DNA from: Verrucomicrobia bacterium ADurb.Bin006
GTDB lineage: Bacteria > Verrucomicrobiota > Verrucomicrobiia > Limisphaerales > J093
DNA length: 64,000 bases
Assembly: GCA_002071485.1 (NCBI GenBank)
Contig: MWFF01000176.1
Span: 1 to 64,000 of the forward strand
Direction of reading: 5' to 3'
A program made the translations under genes and the position numbers. This document shows, piece by piece, positions 23,089 through 33,000 of this stretch. Position 1 is the stretch's first letter. Each line of letters opens with the position of its first letter. A model generated the notes under the pieces. That model was not told where the DNA came from. It worked only from the letters and a program-made list of their open reading frames with translations, and made no database searches.

Positions 23089-24477
23089 ATGAAACCCACG
23101 GTATTAATCATCGACGACGACGAGGCTGTCCTCGATCAGTTGAAATGGGCCCTAGCCGACGAATACGAAGTCTTGCTGGCCAAGGACCGGCCGAGCGCCA
23201 TCGAGACATTTCGGGCGCGGCGTCCGGATTTGGCGTTGCTCGACCTCGGTCTGCCGCCGTTACCGAACGATCCACGCGAAGGGATGGCTGCCCTGGCGGA
23301 CATGCGAAATCTGGACCGGCATGCGAAGGTGATTGTCATCAGCGGTCTGAGCGGCAAAGAGACAGCGGCGCGGGCGGTCGGTGAAGGGGCCTGCGATTTC
23401 CTGCTCAAACCGGTGCAAATCGACAGCCTGAAGCTGCTTCTGAGCCACTGCCGCCACGTGGTGACCCTCAAACGCGAATACGAGGAGATCCGGCAGCATA
23501 CCGAGGTCGAGCCGTTCGAGCTTCTTCAAAGTCGAAGCCCGCGGATGGAGGAACTCCTTGAGAACATCCGCAAGGTGGCTACGGCGGAGGCGCCGGTGCT
23601 GATCCTGGGCGAGAGCGGCACGGGGAAGGACGTGGTGGCCCTGGCGATTCACCGGCAGAGCGGGCGTCGGGTCGGACCGTTCGTGAAACTCAACTGCGAC
23701 ATGGCGTCCGAGAGCCTTTTGGAGAGCGAACTGTTCGGGCGCGAGGACGATGCGCGGAGCGACGGGGCGTCCGCGGAAGGTCGGCTCGAGTCGGCGTCCG
23801 GCGGCTCTCTCTTTCTTCAGGATGTGGGCGACTTGCCGCTGAGGTCGCAGGTTCGACTCATGCGGTTGATCGGGGAGCGGGTGGCGGATGGAGTGAAAGA
23901 GCGGCCTTCCGGGGAGACCGCGCCGCGGCTCATTGCTGCATCGAGCAAGGATCTGACCGTCGCAATCGCCAAGGGCAACTTCATCGAGGGCCTGTATTAC
24001 CGACTGGCCGTGCTGGTGATCCGGGTCCCCGCTCTGCGCGACCGCAAGGAGGACATCCGGCAGTTGGCCGAGGCGTTCTTGAAGCGCTTTGCGGCGCAGT
24101 TTGACCGGCCGAATCTGCAATTCGACAGCGAGGCGTTGCGCGCGCTCGATCGGCACGCGTGGCCGGGCAATCTGCGCGAACTTGAGAACTGCGTGCGACG
24201 CGCGGCAATCATGTCGGACACCGACATCCTGAGGGCGGACGATCTTGGGCTGACGCCATCGCACGCACAGCCTGCGGCCGCCGGTTTGCGCGAGGCCCGT
24301 CAAAGCGCCGAGAGGGCGGTGATCATCGGGGCGCTGCGGAAGCACCATGGCAAGATCACGGCAGCCGCGATGGAGTTGGGCATCAGCAGACCCACGTTCT
24401 ACTCGTTGATGGAGAAACTGGGCATCGAACGTCGAAGTCTTATCTGGGACCATTCGGAGGAAACAAGCGAGGAATAG
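23089..24477 (+). CDS. PrsR-type response regulator with a degenerate sigma-54 AAA+ domain
   Basis: About 462 residues. The receiver domain (1-125) has DDDE and the phospho-acceptor aspartate in LALLDLGLPP. The AAA+ domain (about 140-385) keeps Walker A, GESGTGKD. The sigma-54 contact loop GAFTGA is replaced: ELFGREDDARSDGAS stands at residues 214-228. The Walker B end reads LFLQDVGDL (Q244, D245) in place of LFLDEIGEL, and the arginine-finger segment reads FIEGLYYRL in place of FREDLFYRL. The C-terminal Fis-type helix-turn-helix, ITAAAMELGISRPTFYSLM, is intact. The neighbouring paralogue at 25122 has all three features in normal form. This copy can probably receive phosphate and bind DNA but not drive sigma-54 transcription alone. 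Confidence 0.88.
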   Translation: MKPTVLIIDDDEAVLDQLKWALADEYEVLLAKDRPSAIETFRARRPDLALLDLGLPPLPNDPREGMAALADMRNLDRHAKVIVISGLSGKETAARAVGEGACDFLLKPVQIDSLKLLLSHCRHVVTLKREYEEIRQHTEVEPFELLQSRSPRMEELLENIRKVATAEAPVLILGESGTGKDVVALAIHRQSGRRVGPFVKLNCDMASESLLESELFGREDDARSDGASAEGRLESASGGSLFLQDVGDLPLRSQVRLMRLIGERVADGVKERPSGETAPRLIAASSKDLTVAIAKGNFIEGLYYRLAVLVIRVPALRDRKEDIRQLAEAFLKRFAAQFDRPNLQFDSEALRALDRHAWPGNLRELENCVRRAAIMSDTDILRADDLGLTPSHAQPAAAGLREARQSAERAVIIGALRKHHGKITAAAMELGISRPTFYSLMEKLGIERRSLIWDHSEETSEE

Positions 24478-24480
24478 ACA

Positions 24481-25113
24481 ATGAGACAGACAACAACGGA
24501 CGTCGGAAGAGCATCGTTTGCTTGGGCGGTCCTGACTCTGGCGCTGGTCGTCATGCCTTCAGGCTGCCAATCGCACCGCCCCACCTTCATCAGTCCGGCC
24601 GACGCCGAGCCGGACCGGACGATAGTGCTGCGCGAGGGGGATGTCGTGAAGGTCACGTTCCCGGGAAGCCCGAACTTGAACACGACGCAGCAGATTCGGC
24701 GCGACGGCAACATCAACCTGGCATTGGTCGGGGATCTGAAGGCATCCGATTTAACACCGAGTGCCCTCGAGAAGGAGATCCTCAAGGTGTACGGGAACCA
24801 GTTGCTCGCCCCCGAGGTGACCGTCAGTCTCGAGTCCACGGCGTTCTCGGTCTTTGTCACCGGCATGGTGTTGCGACCGGGCAAAGTGACATCGGACCGC
24901 CCGATCACCCTGCTCGAGGCCATCATGGAGTCAGGCGGCTTCGATTACACACGCGCCAACCTGAAGGCCGTGCGGGTGATGCGTCGCGATGGGGAGCGGA
25001 TGAAGACCTTCATCATCGATCTGAAACCCGTGATGGCGGGCGGGCCCGCGCTACCGTTTCACCTTCGCCCGTCGGACATCGTGTACGTGCCCGAACGGTT
25101 TTCGTTGTTCTAA
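24481..25113 (+). CDS. Polysaccharide export (OPX/Wza-like) lipoprotein
   Basis: A 210-residue lipoprotein. The signal sequence ends in the lipobox MPSGC (Cys about residue 29). The Poly_export domain follows as LREGDVVKVTFPGSPNLN, then the SLBB-type domain, VFVTGMVLRPGKV, with LLEAIMESGGF and a final RPSDIVYVPERF. It lacks the large C-terminal helix region of full Wza, as is usual for the short export proteins of exosortase loci. It should form part of the outer-membrane channel for the exopolysaccharide. The gene starts three bases after the degenerate regulator and ends eight bases before the intact one, so all three are likely co-transcribed. Confidence 0.88.
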   Translation: MRQTTTDVGRASFAWAVLTLALVVMPSGCQSHRPTFISPADAEPDRTIVLREGDVVKVTFPGSPNLNTTQQIRRDGNINLALVGDLKASDLTPSALEKEILKVYGNQLLAPEVTVSLESTAFSVFVTGMVLRPGKVTSDRPITLLEAIMESGGFDYTRANLKAVRVMRRDGERMKTFIIDLKPVMAGGPALPFHLRPSDIVYVPERFSLF

Positions 25114-25121
25114 ATGCCGAT

Positions 25122-26507
25122 ATGCAATCCCACCTGCTGATTGTTGACGACGACGACGAAATCCGCTCCCAGCTCAAATGGGCCCTGGGCGGGGCCTACG
25201 CGCTTCTGTTGGCGGGGGATCGTGCGAGAGCACTCGAACAATTTCGAACGTGTCGTCCAATGGTTGTACTGCTCGATCTAGGGCTGCCGCCCAACCCGGA
25301 CTCACCGGAGGAGGGGCTGAGGGTCCTTGCCGATCTGCTTTCGGTCGAGAAACTGACCAAGGTGATCATCGTGACCGGCCAAGGCGAAAAGCACAATGCC
25401 CTCAGGGCGGTCGGGGCCGGCGCCTACGATTTTCTGTCCAAACCGGTCGATCTCGACGAATTGAAGGTCATCCTTCGTCGTGCCTTTCACCTTGCCCGGA
25501 TCGAGCGCGAATACCGGGACCTGCAACGCCGGCTCAATGAGGACGGATTCGAAGACATGCTGGGCGCGAGCCCGTCGATGCAACAACTGTTCACCACCAT
25601 CCGCAAGGTTGCTGCGACCGATGCCCCGGTGTTGATTCTCGGCGAGAGCGGCACGGGCAAGGAGAAGGCTGCGCTGGCGATCCATCGCCGCAGCCAGCGC
25701 AAGGACGGTCCGTTCGTTCCGATCAATTGCAGCGCCATCCCGGAGACCCTTCTCGAAAGCGAGTTGTTCGGACACGAGAAGGGCGCCTTTACCGGCGCCC
25801 ACACCCAGCGCAAAGGCCGGATCCAATCTGCCATTGGAGGCACGCTTTTTCTGGATGAGATCGGCGAGTTGCCGCTGGCGATCCAGGTGAAGCTGTTGCG
25901 CTATCTTCAGGAACACAGGATCGAGCGGGTGGGCGGCCGGGTGCCGATCGAGGTCGATGCGCGTGTGATCGCCGCCACGAACGCCGACTTGGAGCGGGCG
26001 ATTCGCGAGAGCAAGTTTCGCGAGGACCTCTTCTATCGTCTTGCTGTCGTGGTGTTGCATCTGCCGCCATTGCGGCATCGGGGCGGGGATCTGTTGTTGA
26101 TGGGACGGGTCTTTCTGAACAAGTTCGCGGTCGAGTTTGGGCGGGATTCGGCTGGTTTCAGCCCGCAGGCCCTGGCGGCCATGCAGGGCCATTCCTGGCC
26201 CGGCAACGTGCGCGAACTCGAGAATCGCATCAAGCGGGCCGTGATCATGGCCGACGGTCCCCGCATCACGCCCGAAGACCTCGAGTTGACGACTGCGGTC
26301 TCGTCCGGCCAGAGCCCGCGCACCCTTCAGCAGGCGCGGGAGACCGCGGAACGCGAGGTGATCCAGGAGGCTCTGCGGCGCAATGGGGGCAAGATGACCG
26401 CCGTCGCGACCGAACTCGATATCAGCCGTCCCACGCTCTATGAACTGATCGAGAAGCTCGCGATCGAACGCCCGGATCGGAAGGGCGAGTCAACGCCTGC
26501 GGAATAG
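25122..26507 (+). CDS. prsR: PEP-CTERM system sigma-54 response regulator, PrsR-like (intact)
   Basis: About 461 residues, starting at ATG 25122. The receiver domain has DDDDE and VVLLDLGLPP. The AAA+ domain has Walker A GESGTGKE, the sigma-54 loop in GHEKGAFTGAHTQRKG, Walker B LFLDEIGEL and the finger segment FREDLFYRLAV. The C-terminal helix-turn-helix is MTAVATELDISRPTLYELI. It is therefore a complete activator that, once phosphorylated (presumably by the PrsK-like kinase), should switch on sigma-54 promoters of polysaccharide and PEP-CTERM genes. I could not recognise a convincing -24/-12 site in front of the window's genes. It is a close paralogue of 23089-24477, evidently by duplication. 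Confidence 0.9.
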   Translation: MQSHLLIVDDDDEIRSQLKWALGGAYALLLAGDRARALEQFRTCRPMVVLLDLGLPPNPDSPEEGLRVLADLLSVEKLTKVIIVTGQGEKHNALRAVGAGAYDFLSKPVDLDELKVILRRAFHLARIEREYRDLQRRLNEDGFEDMLGASPSMQQLFTTIRKVAATDAPVLILGESGTGKEKAALAIHRRSQRKDGPFVPINCSAIPETLLESELFGHEKGAFTGAHTQRKGRIQSAIGGTLFLDEIGELPLAIQVKLLRYLQEHRIERVGGRVPIEVDARVIAATNADLERAIRESKFREDLFYRLAVVVLHLPPLRHRGGDLLLMGRVFLNKFAVEFGRDSAGFSPQALAAMQGHSWPGNVRELENRIKRAVIMADGPRITPEDLELTTAVSSGQSPRTLQQARETAEREVIQEALRRNGGKMTAVATELDISRPTLYELIEKLAIERPDRKGESTPAE

Positions 26508-26643
26508 AATTACGAATACGATCAGGAGCGGATAGACTCCGGTTGATTGTCCACGCGCGCTTTGCTAAACTATTGAATGTCAACGATCAAGGCTTAACAC
26601 TCAAACCTGAGAGCACCATGCCGCTCCAACCCGAGCACCCTGA
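26502..26643. repeat. Short word repeats between prsR and the TPR gene
   Basis: 26502-26530 repeats the ATTACGAATACGATCAGGA word seen before the first regulator, and 26573-26608 carries a TCAACGATCAAGGCTTAAC block like that at 18005-18068. No gene is present in this gap of 135 bases. Confidence 0.55.
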
Positions 26644-29600
26644 ATGAATAACGCAAATCGAAGTCTCCTGTCCGTGCTGACGATCGCCGCTCTCCTGGGA
26701 GCGGCCGGATGCTCCCGCGAGGCAAAACGCGACCGGCACTACAGCCGGGCGGAGAAGTACTTCGCATCGGAGCAATACGAAAAGGCGATCCTCGAGTACC
26801 GCAACGTGTTGCGGTTGGATCCGACCAATCGCACGGCGCTGCTGCGCGTCGCGCGCATCTTCTTCGAGCAAGGCTCGCCGGTGCAGGCCATGCAGGCCAT
26901 GCAGGCCGCCGATCCGCATCTCGAATCGGACGATCCTGCGCTGCGTTGCCGGCTCGCCGAGTTTCGGCTGGCGATGGGGGACACCGTTCGAGGACGCAAT
27001 GAACTGCTCGATCTGCTGGCGCAGTCTCCAACCAACAGCGATGCCTTGCAATTGCTGGCCGGGCCCGGCACCCCGCCCCAGGAACTGACAAACACGATGG
27101 TCTACCTGGAGCAACTCGACGCCAAGCATCCCAACTCCGCGGCGGTTCTTCTGGCTCGTGCGGCGCTCCTGATCCGGCAGAGGCAGCTCGACACAGCCGA
27201 ACAGTTCGTGCAGCGCGCGTTGCAGTTGGATCCGAATCAGGCGCAGGCGCATGTGCAGATGGGGCAGATTCATCTGCTGCGGACCAACCTGGCTGCCGCC
27301 GACGAAGCGTTCGGAAAGGCTGTCAAACTCGCGCCGCTGCGCTCGCCCGTGCGCACAGCCTACGCCCAGAGCAAGATGGTGTCCGGTAAACCGGACGAAG
27401 CGCGGGCGCTGCTCGAGGATGTGTTGAGCCAGGCGCCCGATTACCTTCCGGCCGCGCTGCTGCTGGCGCGTCTCGATATGCAGGAGAAGAGGCTCGATGA
27501 AGCCCTCGCGCTGACCGGACGCATCGTGTCGAAGGACCCGCTGAACATCGAGGCGCGCCAGTTGCGCACGGAATTGCACAAAGCCAAGGGCCAGCCGGAG
27601 AAAGCGGCGCTCGAATGGGAACAATTCGACCAGAGCGTGTGGCCCAACCCGTTCATCAAGTTGCAGGTCGCGCGTGCTTACCTGTCTGGCGGCGAACGCG
27701 TCAAAGCGGGCGCCGCGCTCGACCAGGCCATCATCGCCGGCTCGAACAGGCTCGATACGGTTGCCATCGAGGCCCGTCTCTTGCGCGCTCAACTGCATGT
27801 CGAAGGCCGCACCCCGGCCGTCGCCGTCGAATCTCTGCAGCGATTGCTCAGCATCACCAACGTCCTCGAGGCGCGGATTCTCCTGATCGATGCCCAGCGC
27901 GGGGCGGGGCGGCTCGACGACGCGGTGGCCACCTGCCAGGGACTGATTCGCGACTATCCGGACAGGCCGGGATTTCCCATGATGCTGGGGATGCTGCTGC
28001 GGGAGCAGGGGGGGGTGGCGGACGCTCGAAACGCGTTCCGCCGTGAACTCGAGCTTTCACCGGGGAACCCGATGGCCCTTTACCAGCTCGTCGATCTCGA
28101 GATTGCCGCCACCAACGCGCCGGCTGCGCTCAAGACGGTGCAGACCGAGCTGGCCCGGACGAACTCGTCGGCTCTGAAGTACCTCGAAGGTCGGGCGCTT
28201 GCGGCCCAGCGCCTTTGGCCTCAGGCGCAGGCATCCCTCGAGGAGTCCATCAGCCTCAACCCACAATTCTCGCTGGCGTACCAATTGCTGGCCGACATCC
28301 ATATCGCCAACACCAACCTGACCGGGGCAGCCCGGCGGCTCGAGGAATTGGTATCGAAGAAGACAAACGATGTTCAGTCGATGGCGATTCTCGGGACGCT
28401 TTACGAGCGGATGGATCAACCCGAACTGGCGCGTGCCAAGTACGAGCAGATTCTCGAAATCAACCCGCAGTTCGTTCCCGCGCTAAACAACCTGGCTTAC
28501 CTGTACACAGAGCGGCTGCCGCAACTCGATCGCGCGCATGAATTCGCCCAAAAGGCGCGCCAATTGGCGCCCGAAGATCCTTCGGTCATGGATACGTTGG
28601 CCTGGGTTCTGCACAAGCGCGGCGAGCACCAGCAGGCCTTGCCATTGCTGCGCGAGGCGGCCCAGAGAGTCCCCGGCAACGCGGAGATTCAATACCACCT
28701 GGGAATGGTCAGCTACATGCTCGGCCAACCGGACGCCGCCCGGGCTGCTCTCGAACGGGCCGTGGCCGCGCCGCAGTCTTTCCCGAGCAAAGCCGAGGCC
28801 CAGCGTCAACTCGCCCTGCTTGCGTCCGGAGCCGCGGCCAGTGGCACGGAGGACAGGGCGACCCTCGAGGCACGAGTCAAGGACCAGCCCAAGAATCTCA
28901 CCGCCCGTTCCAGCCTCGCCGCAGTTTACGAGCAGGAGGGTCAGTTTCCGAAAGCCGCGACTGAATACGAGGAGATCCTTCGGCAGAATCCCAAGGCGGC
29001 GCAGGCGAGTCTGCGCCTGGCCGAACTGAACGCCGGGCCATTGAACGACCCGGCCAAGGCGCTCGAGATGGCCCGCAAGGCGCACGAACTCGCCCCCAAC
29101 GATCCGCGGGCAGCGGGTTTGCTCGGGCGCCTCCTGGCTCGGCGCGGCGATCACGTCCAGGCGTATGGGCTGCTGCAATCCGCCGCGCAGCGAAGTCCGC
29201 AGCAGGCCGATCTGCAATATGACTACGCGTGGGCGGCCTACGCCATGGGACGGGTGGCAGATGCACACCAAGCCATGCGACGCGCCCTCGAAATCCAGCC
29301 GAACTTCCAGGCGGTCGATGCCGCACGCGATTTCGTCGCGATGACGGCCCTTGCGCTCGATCCGCAGGGGCTAGCCCAAGCAGAGCCGCGGATTCGGGAG
29401 ATTCTCGAGGCTGATCCGGATCATGTGCCTGCCTTGATGGCCCAAGCGGCTCTGTTTCGCGCGCGGGCTGACGGCAAGGCGGCGGCGGCGCTTTACGAGC
29501 GGGTGCTTCGGGTGTTCCCGAGGTTTGCGCCGGCCAGTCGCGAGCTGGGGCTGGTGTTGGCGGGCGATCCGGCCCAGGGGCAGAGAGCCTACGATCTGCT

Positions 29601-29886
29601 CTCGAGGACGCGCGAGGCCTTTCCGGACGATGGCGCCGTGGCTCGGGCCCTGGCGTTGCTGAGCTACGCTCGCAAGGACTACCGTTACACAACCACACTG
29701 ATCGAGTCCTATGTCCGGAGGCACCCCGACGACAGCGAGGCCCTGTTCTACCTCGGCATGGCCCAATGCCAAATCAAGCAGACCGATCAGGGCAAGGAAC
29801 AACTTCGGAAGGCGATTGCGGCCGGGTTGAAGGAGCCGCTGCTGGCTGAGGCTAGAAAGGCCTTGGCCGCTCCCTCTTCCCAATAA
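26644..29886 (+). CDS. prsT: Large TPR-repeat lipoprotein, PrsT-like
   Basis: A 1080-residue lipoprotein. The signal peptide ends in the lipobox LGAAGC (about residues 20-25). Almost the entire remainder consists of about twenty-five tetratricopeptide repeats, for example AEKYFASEQYEKAILEYRNV near the start, YEQILEINPQFVPALNNLAY in the middle and FYLGMAQCQIKQTDQGKEQL at the end. The position directly after prsK, prsR and the export lipoprotein, and the length, match the PEP-CTERM system protein PrsT. Such proteins are thought to scaffold polysaccharide assembly or export in the periplasm. A strong terminator follows its stop codon. Confidence 0.85.
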   Translation: MNNANRSLLSVLTIAALLGAAGCSREAKRDRHYSRAEKYFASEQYEKAILEYRNVLRLDPTNRTALLRVARIFFEQGSPVQAMQAMQAADPHLESDDPALRCRLAEFRLAMGDTVRGRNELLDLLAQSPTNSDALQLLAGPGTPPQELTNTMVYLEQLDAKHPNSAAVLLARAALLIRQRQLDTAEQFVQRALQLDPNQAQAHVQMGQIHLLRTNLAAADEAFGKAVKLAPLRSPVRTAYAQSKMVSGKPDEARALLEDVLSQAPDYLPAALLLARLDMQEKRLDEALALTGRIVSKDPLNIEARQLRTELHKAKGQPEKAALEWEQFDQSVWPNPFIKLQVARAYLSGGERVKAGAALDQAIIAGSNRLDTVAIEARLLRAQLHVEGRTPAVAVESLQRLLSITNVLEARILLIDAQRGAGRLDDAVATCQGLIRDYPDRPGFPMMLGMLLREQGGVADARNAFRRELELSPGNPMALYQLVDLEIAATNAPAALKTVQTELARTNSSALKYLEGRALAAQRLWPQAQASLEESISLNPQFSLAYQLLADIHIANTNLTGAARRLEELVSKKTNDVQSMAILGTLYERMDQPELARAKYEQILEINPQFVPALNNLAYLYTERLPQLDRAHEFAQKARQLAPEDPSVMDTLAWVLHKRGEHQQALPLLREAAQRVPGNAEIQYHLGMVSYMLGQPDAARAALERAVAAPQSFPSKAEAQRQLALLASGAAASGTEDRATLEARVKDQPKNLTARSSLAAVYEQEGQFPKAATEYEEILRQNPKAAQASLRLAELNAGPLNDPAKALEMARKAHELAPNDPRAAGLLGRLLARRGDHVQAYGLLQSAAQRSPQQADLQYDYAWAAYAMGRVADAHQAMRRALEIQPNFQAVDAARDFVAMTALALDPQGLAQAEPRIREILEADPDHVPALMAQAALFRARADGKAAAALYERVLRVFPRFAPASRELGLVLAGDPAQGQRAYDLLSRTREAFPDDGAVARALALLSYARKDYRYTTTLIESYVRRHPDDSEALFYLGMAQCQIKQTDQGKEQLRKAIAAGLKEPLLAEARKALAAPSSQ

Positions 29887-29922
29887 AGCCGCTCCCACCC
29901 AACCCCAGACAACCATCCACAC

Positions 29923-29953
29923 AGCCCGCAGGTCCACCTGCGGGCTTTTTTTT
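29923..29953 (+). terminator. Intrinsic terminator after the exosortase-locus operon
   Basis: A GC-rich stem of about ten pairs, AGCCCGCAGG / CCTGCGGGCT with a four-base loop, is followed by eight T. It faces the plus-strand TPR gene and separates it from the convergent helicase gene. Confidence 0.92.
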
Positions 29954-30035
29954 GTCTGATTCCTGCCTTTGACGGAGCGAGATGGCGCGGGCTGATCCCG
30001 CGTCGCGGGACGGCTGCGGAACCGACGGTTCACGG

Positions 30036-33000
30036 TCAGGCAAGCAGATCCTGAATCTCTTCCCAGGTCAGGTCGCCACCCGGTTGGTCCTCGCCCCCCA
30101 GCAGGGCGTCGATGACCTCGCGTTTGCGGCTTTGCAGACCCAGAATCTTCTCCTCGACCGTTCCCCGCGCGATCAAGCGATAGCTTGTCACCACGCGTTT
30201 CTGGCCCAGCCGATGGGCGCGGTCGGTCGCTTGCGCTTCCACCGCCGGGTTCCACCAGGGGTCGAAGTGAATCACAGTATCCGCGCCGGTCAGGTTCAGG
30301 CCGGCCCCGCCGGCCTTGAGGCTGATCAGGAAGACCGGGATATCAGTGTGGTCCTGGAAATGGCGGACGACGCCGCCCCGATCCGGTGTTGCGCCATCCA
30401 GATAACAGAACTCGATCCCTCGGTCCGTCAGCCGATCCCGGATGAGGGCGAGCATCGAAGTGAACTGGCTGAAGACCAGCGCGCGGTGCCCGCCGTCAAT
30501 CACTTCCTCGATCAATTCCTCGAACAAGTCGAGCTTTCCCGAGGGGGCGGCGCCTTCGACCCCAGGCAGGTCGAGAAGCCGCAGGTCGCAGCACACCTGG
30601 CGGAGCCGCAACAACGTGGTGAGGATGATCATGCGGCTTCGAGCCAGTCCCTGGACACCGACTGTCTCGACAATCTCGCGTCGCCCGGTTTCGAGCACCT
30701 GGCGATAAACCGTCGCCTGATCGGACGTCAGGTCACAGAGGGCCACCTGTTCGATCTTCTCCGGAAGGTCCGGCGCCACATCGCGCTTCACACGGCGCAG
30801 GAGAAACGCGCGGACTCTGCGCGCCAGGCGATCCCGCACGGCGGCATCGCGATCGCGCGTGATGGGGATTTCATAGCGCTCGCGGAAGTCCCGCGCTTTG
30901 CCCAGGTAACCCGGCATCAGGAAATCGAAGATCGACCAGAGATCGAGCACCGAGTTTTCGAGCGGCGTGCCGGTGAGCACCAGCCGATGCCGCGCGCGGA
31001 TTGCTTTCACCGCCTGGGCGTTCTGTGTTTCGCGATTCTTGATGTGCTGCGCCTCGTCGAGCACAACCGTGTCGAACTCGAGCGCGCGATAGCGATCGAG
31101 ATCGCGCCGGATCAGCGCGTAGCTGGTGACGACCAGGTCGTGGCGCGGAATCTCCGCGAAGCGCGCCTGGCGCTCGAGCCCGTGCAACGGGAGAACCCGC
31201 AGGCCGGGAACGAATCTGGCCGCCTCGGCGACCCAGTTGAAAACAAGGCTCGTCGGGCAGACCACCAGGCTGGGCAAGGGGCCTGATCCCGGCTCGGTTT
31301 GGGCCTGCGCGGCTGCGACAACAGCCAGCGTCTGAAGCGTTTTCCCCAGACCCATCTCATCGGCCAGAATCCCGCCAAAACCGTGCTTGCGCAGGAACCA
31401 CAACCACGCCACCCCCTGTTTTTGATAAGGGCGAAGCACGGCGTCCAAGCTCCCCAAAGGAGGGCATTCGTGCGCGGCCGCATCGGCGGGTCGAGCGGTG
31501 CGATCGAGCCATGCGCGGGGCGCTTCGAGTTGCCATCCTGCGTGCTCGCGTAATGTGGACTGGACGAAATCCGCCTGCGCATTTGCCAGCCGGTAGCCTG
31601 AGGTGGTTTGTTGGGGCTCGCAATCGAGCAACACCTGTTGCAGTTCCTCGACAGCGCCCGTGTCGATCAACGCCAGTCGTCCGTTGCGGAGGCGGACATG
31701 GCTTTGGCCGGCCAACACGAGCCGCTGAATGTCCGCCGCGGAGAATCGCTCGCCGCCAGCCGACGCAAATGCGACCGACAGATCGAACCACTGTTCGCCG
31801 GAAGGCATGACGAGCAATTCCGGCTCGATCCGTTCGAGCCTGGTCTTCGCCGCCCCATCGAGCCGCGGTTCCAGCTCGATATCCCACTCCCGCTGCAATC
31901 GGGGAAACACGCGCGCGAAAAAGTTCAGGACAGCCGTCTCGCCGTCCAGGAGAAAACGGTTGTTCCGATCCGGCCCGGTGAAACCCCACTGGGCCAGACG
32001 TTCGAGCGCCGCGTGTTCGGCCCCGGAATCGCGCAAGGTGTAGCGCGTTGGGCACGCGGCATCGGGGAAGCAGAGCGGCTCGACGACACCATGGATCGGC
32101 GCCACGGCGTGTCCCGCATAGTCGCATGTCAGCCGGGCTTCAATACGGGCGAGACTGCCTTCGAGGCGCAGTCGGAAGCGCGGCGGCTCTGTTTCGAGAC
32201 CAAAGTCCGACAGATCGAAATCGGCCTGCACGTGACCGTCTGCGACAAGGACTGGCCAGTCCTGTCCGAGGAAGGCAGGCACACGCGATCGTTCGAGGCG
32301 GATCGGTCCGCGCGCCAATCCCCGTGCCGCTGTGGGCAACCGGAGCGGCTGCAGCCGGTTCTCGCGCAGGCACCAGTCCACTTCGCCTGTCGCCAACACA
32401 GTGGGGACCGATCCATCGAGTCGCAGTGTGATCTGGCCCGAGGCCTCGAGCGTCGCCCGCACCGGCCACGAAATCGCATCGAGCGAGATTTCGAGCGGGC
32501 GTCCGCGCCCCAGAGACAACCCGGAATGTCCGGCCAACTTGGGTAGCAACTGTCCCAGGTCGGATCCGCCAAGGAGCAGCATCGCCGGTACCCCGTCTGC
32601 CGTCAGGGTCTCGATGGTATCGAGTGCGGACGCATCGGCTGGACTGAGCAGGAACGGCGCATCGAGCGGCAGCATATTCAGCGGGACGCAACGCCCTGAG
32701 CGAACCGCCTCGAACACCAACATCACTTTCCCTTTCGCCATCGCCTGCTCGAGGTTGGGCGGGAAGATGATCCGGATCTCGATCTCCTCGGCCGCTTCGC
32801 CGGGGGCGGCGCGCCGCAGGGCACGCCGGGGCTGCGGCTCCGTGGCGCGCGAACCCGGATGGCCAGACGCGGCATCCTTTCGAACGGTTGTTGCTGTGGG
32901 CTCGCGTGCGGGAGGAGAGGGGTGGATCGGGTGAGGGGCGGCCTGCCGGGTGGCCAGCCAATGGAGCCCCGCGGCAACGGCATGGATACAGATCGCGCCC

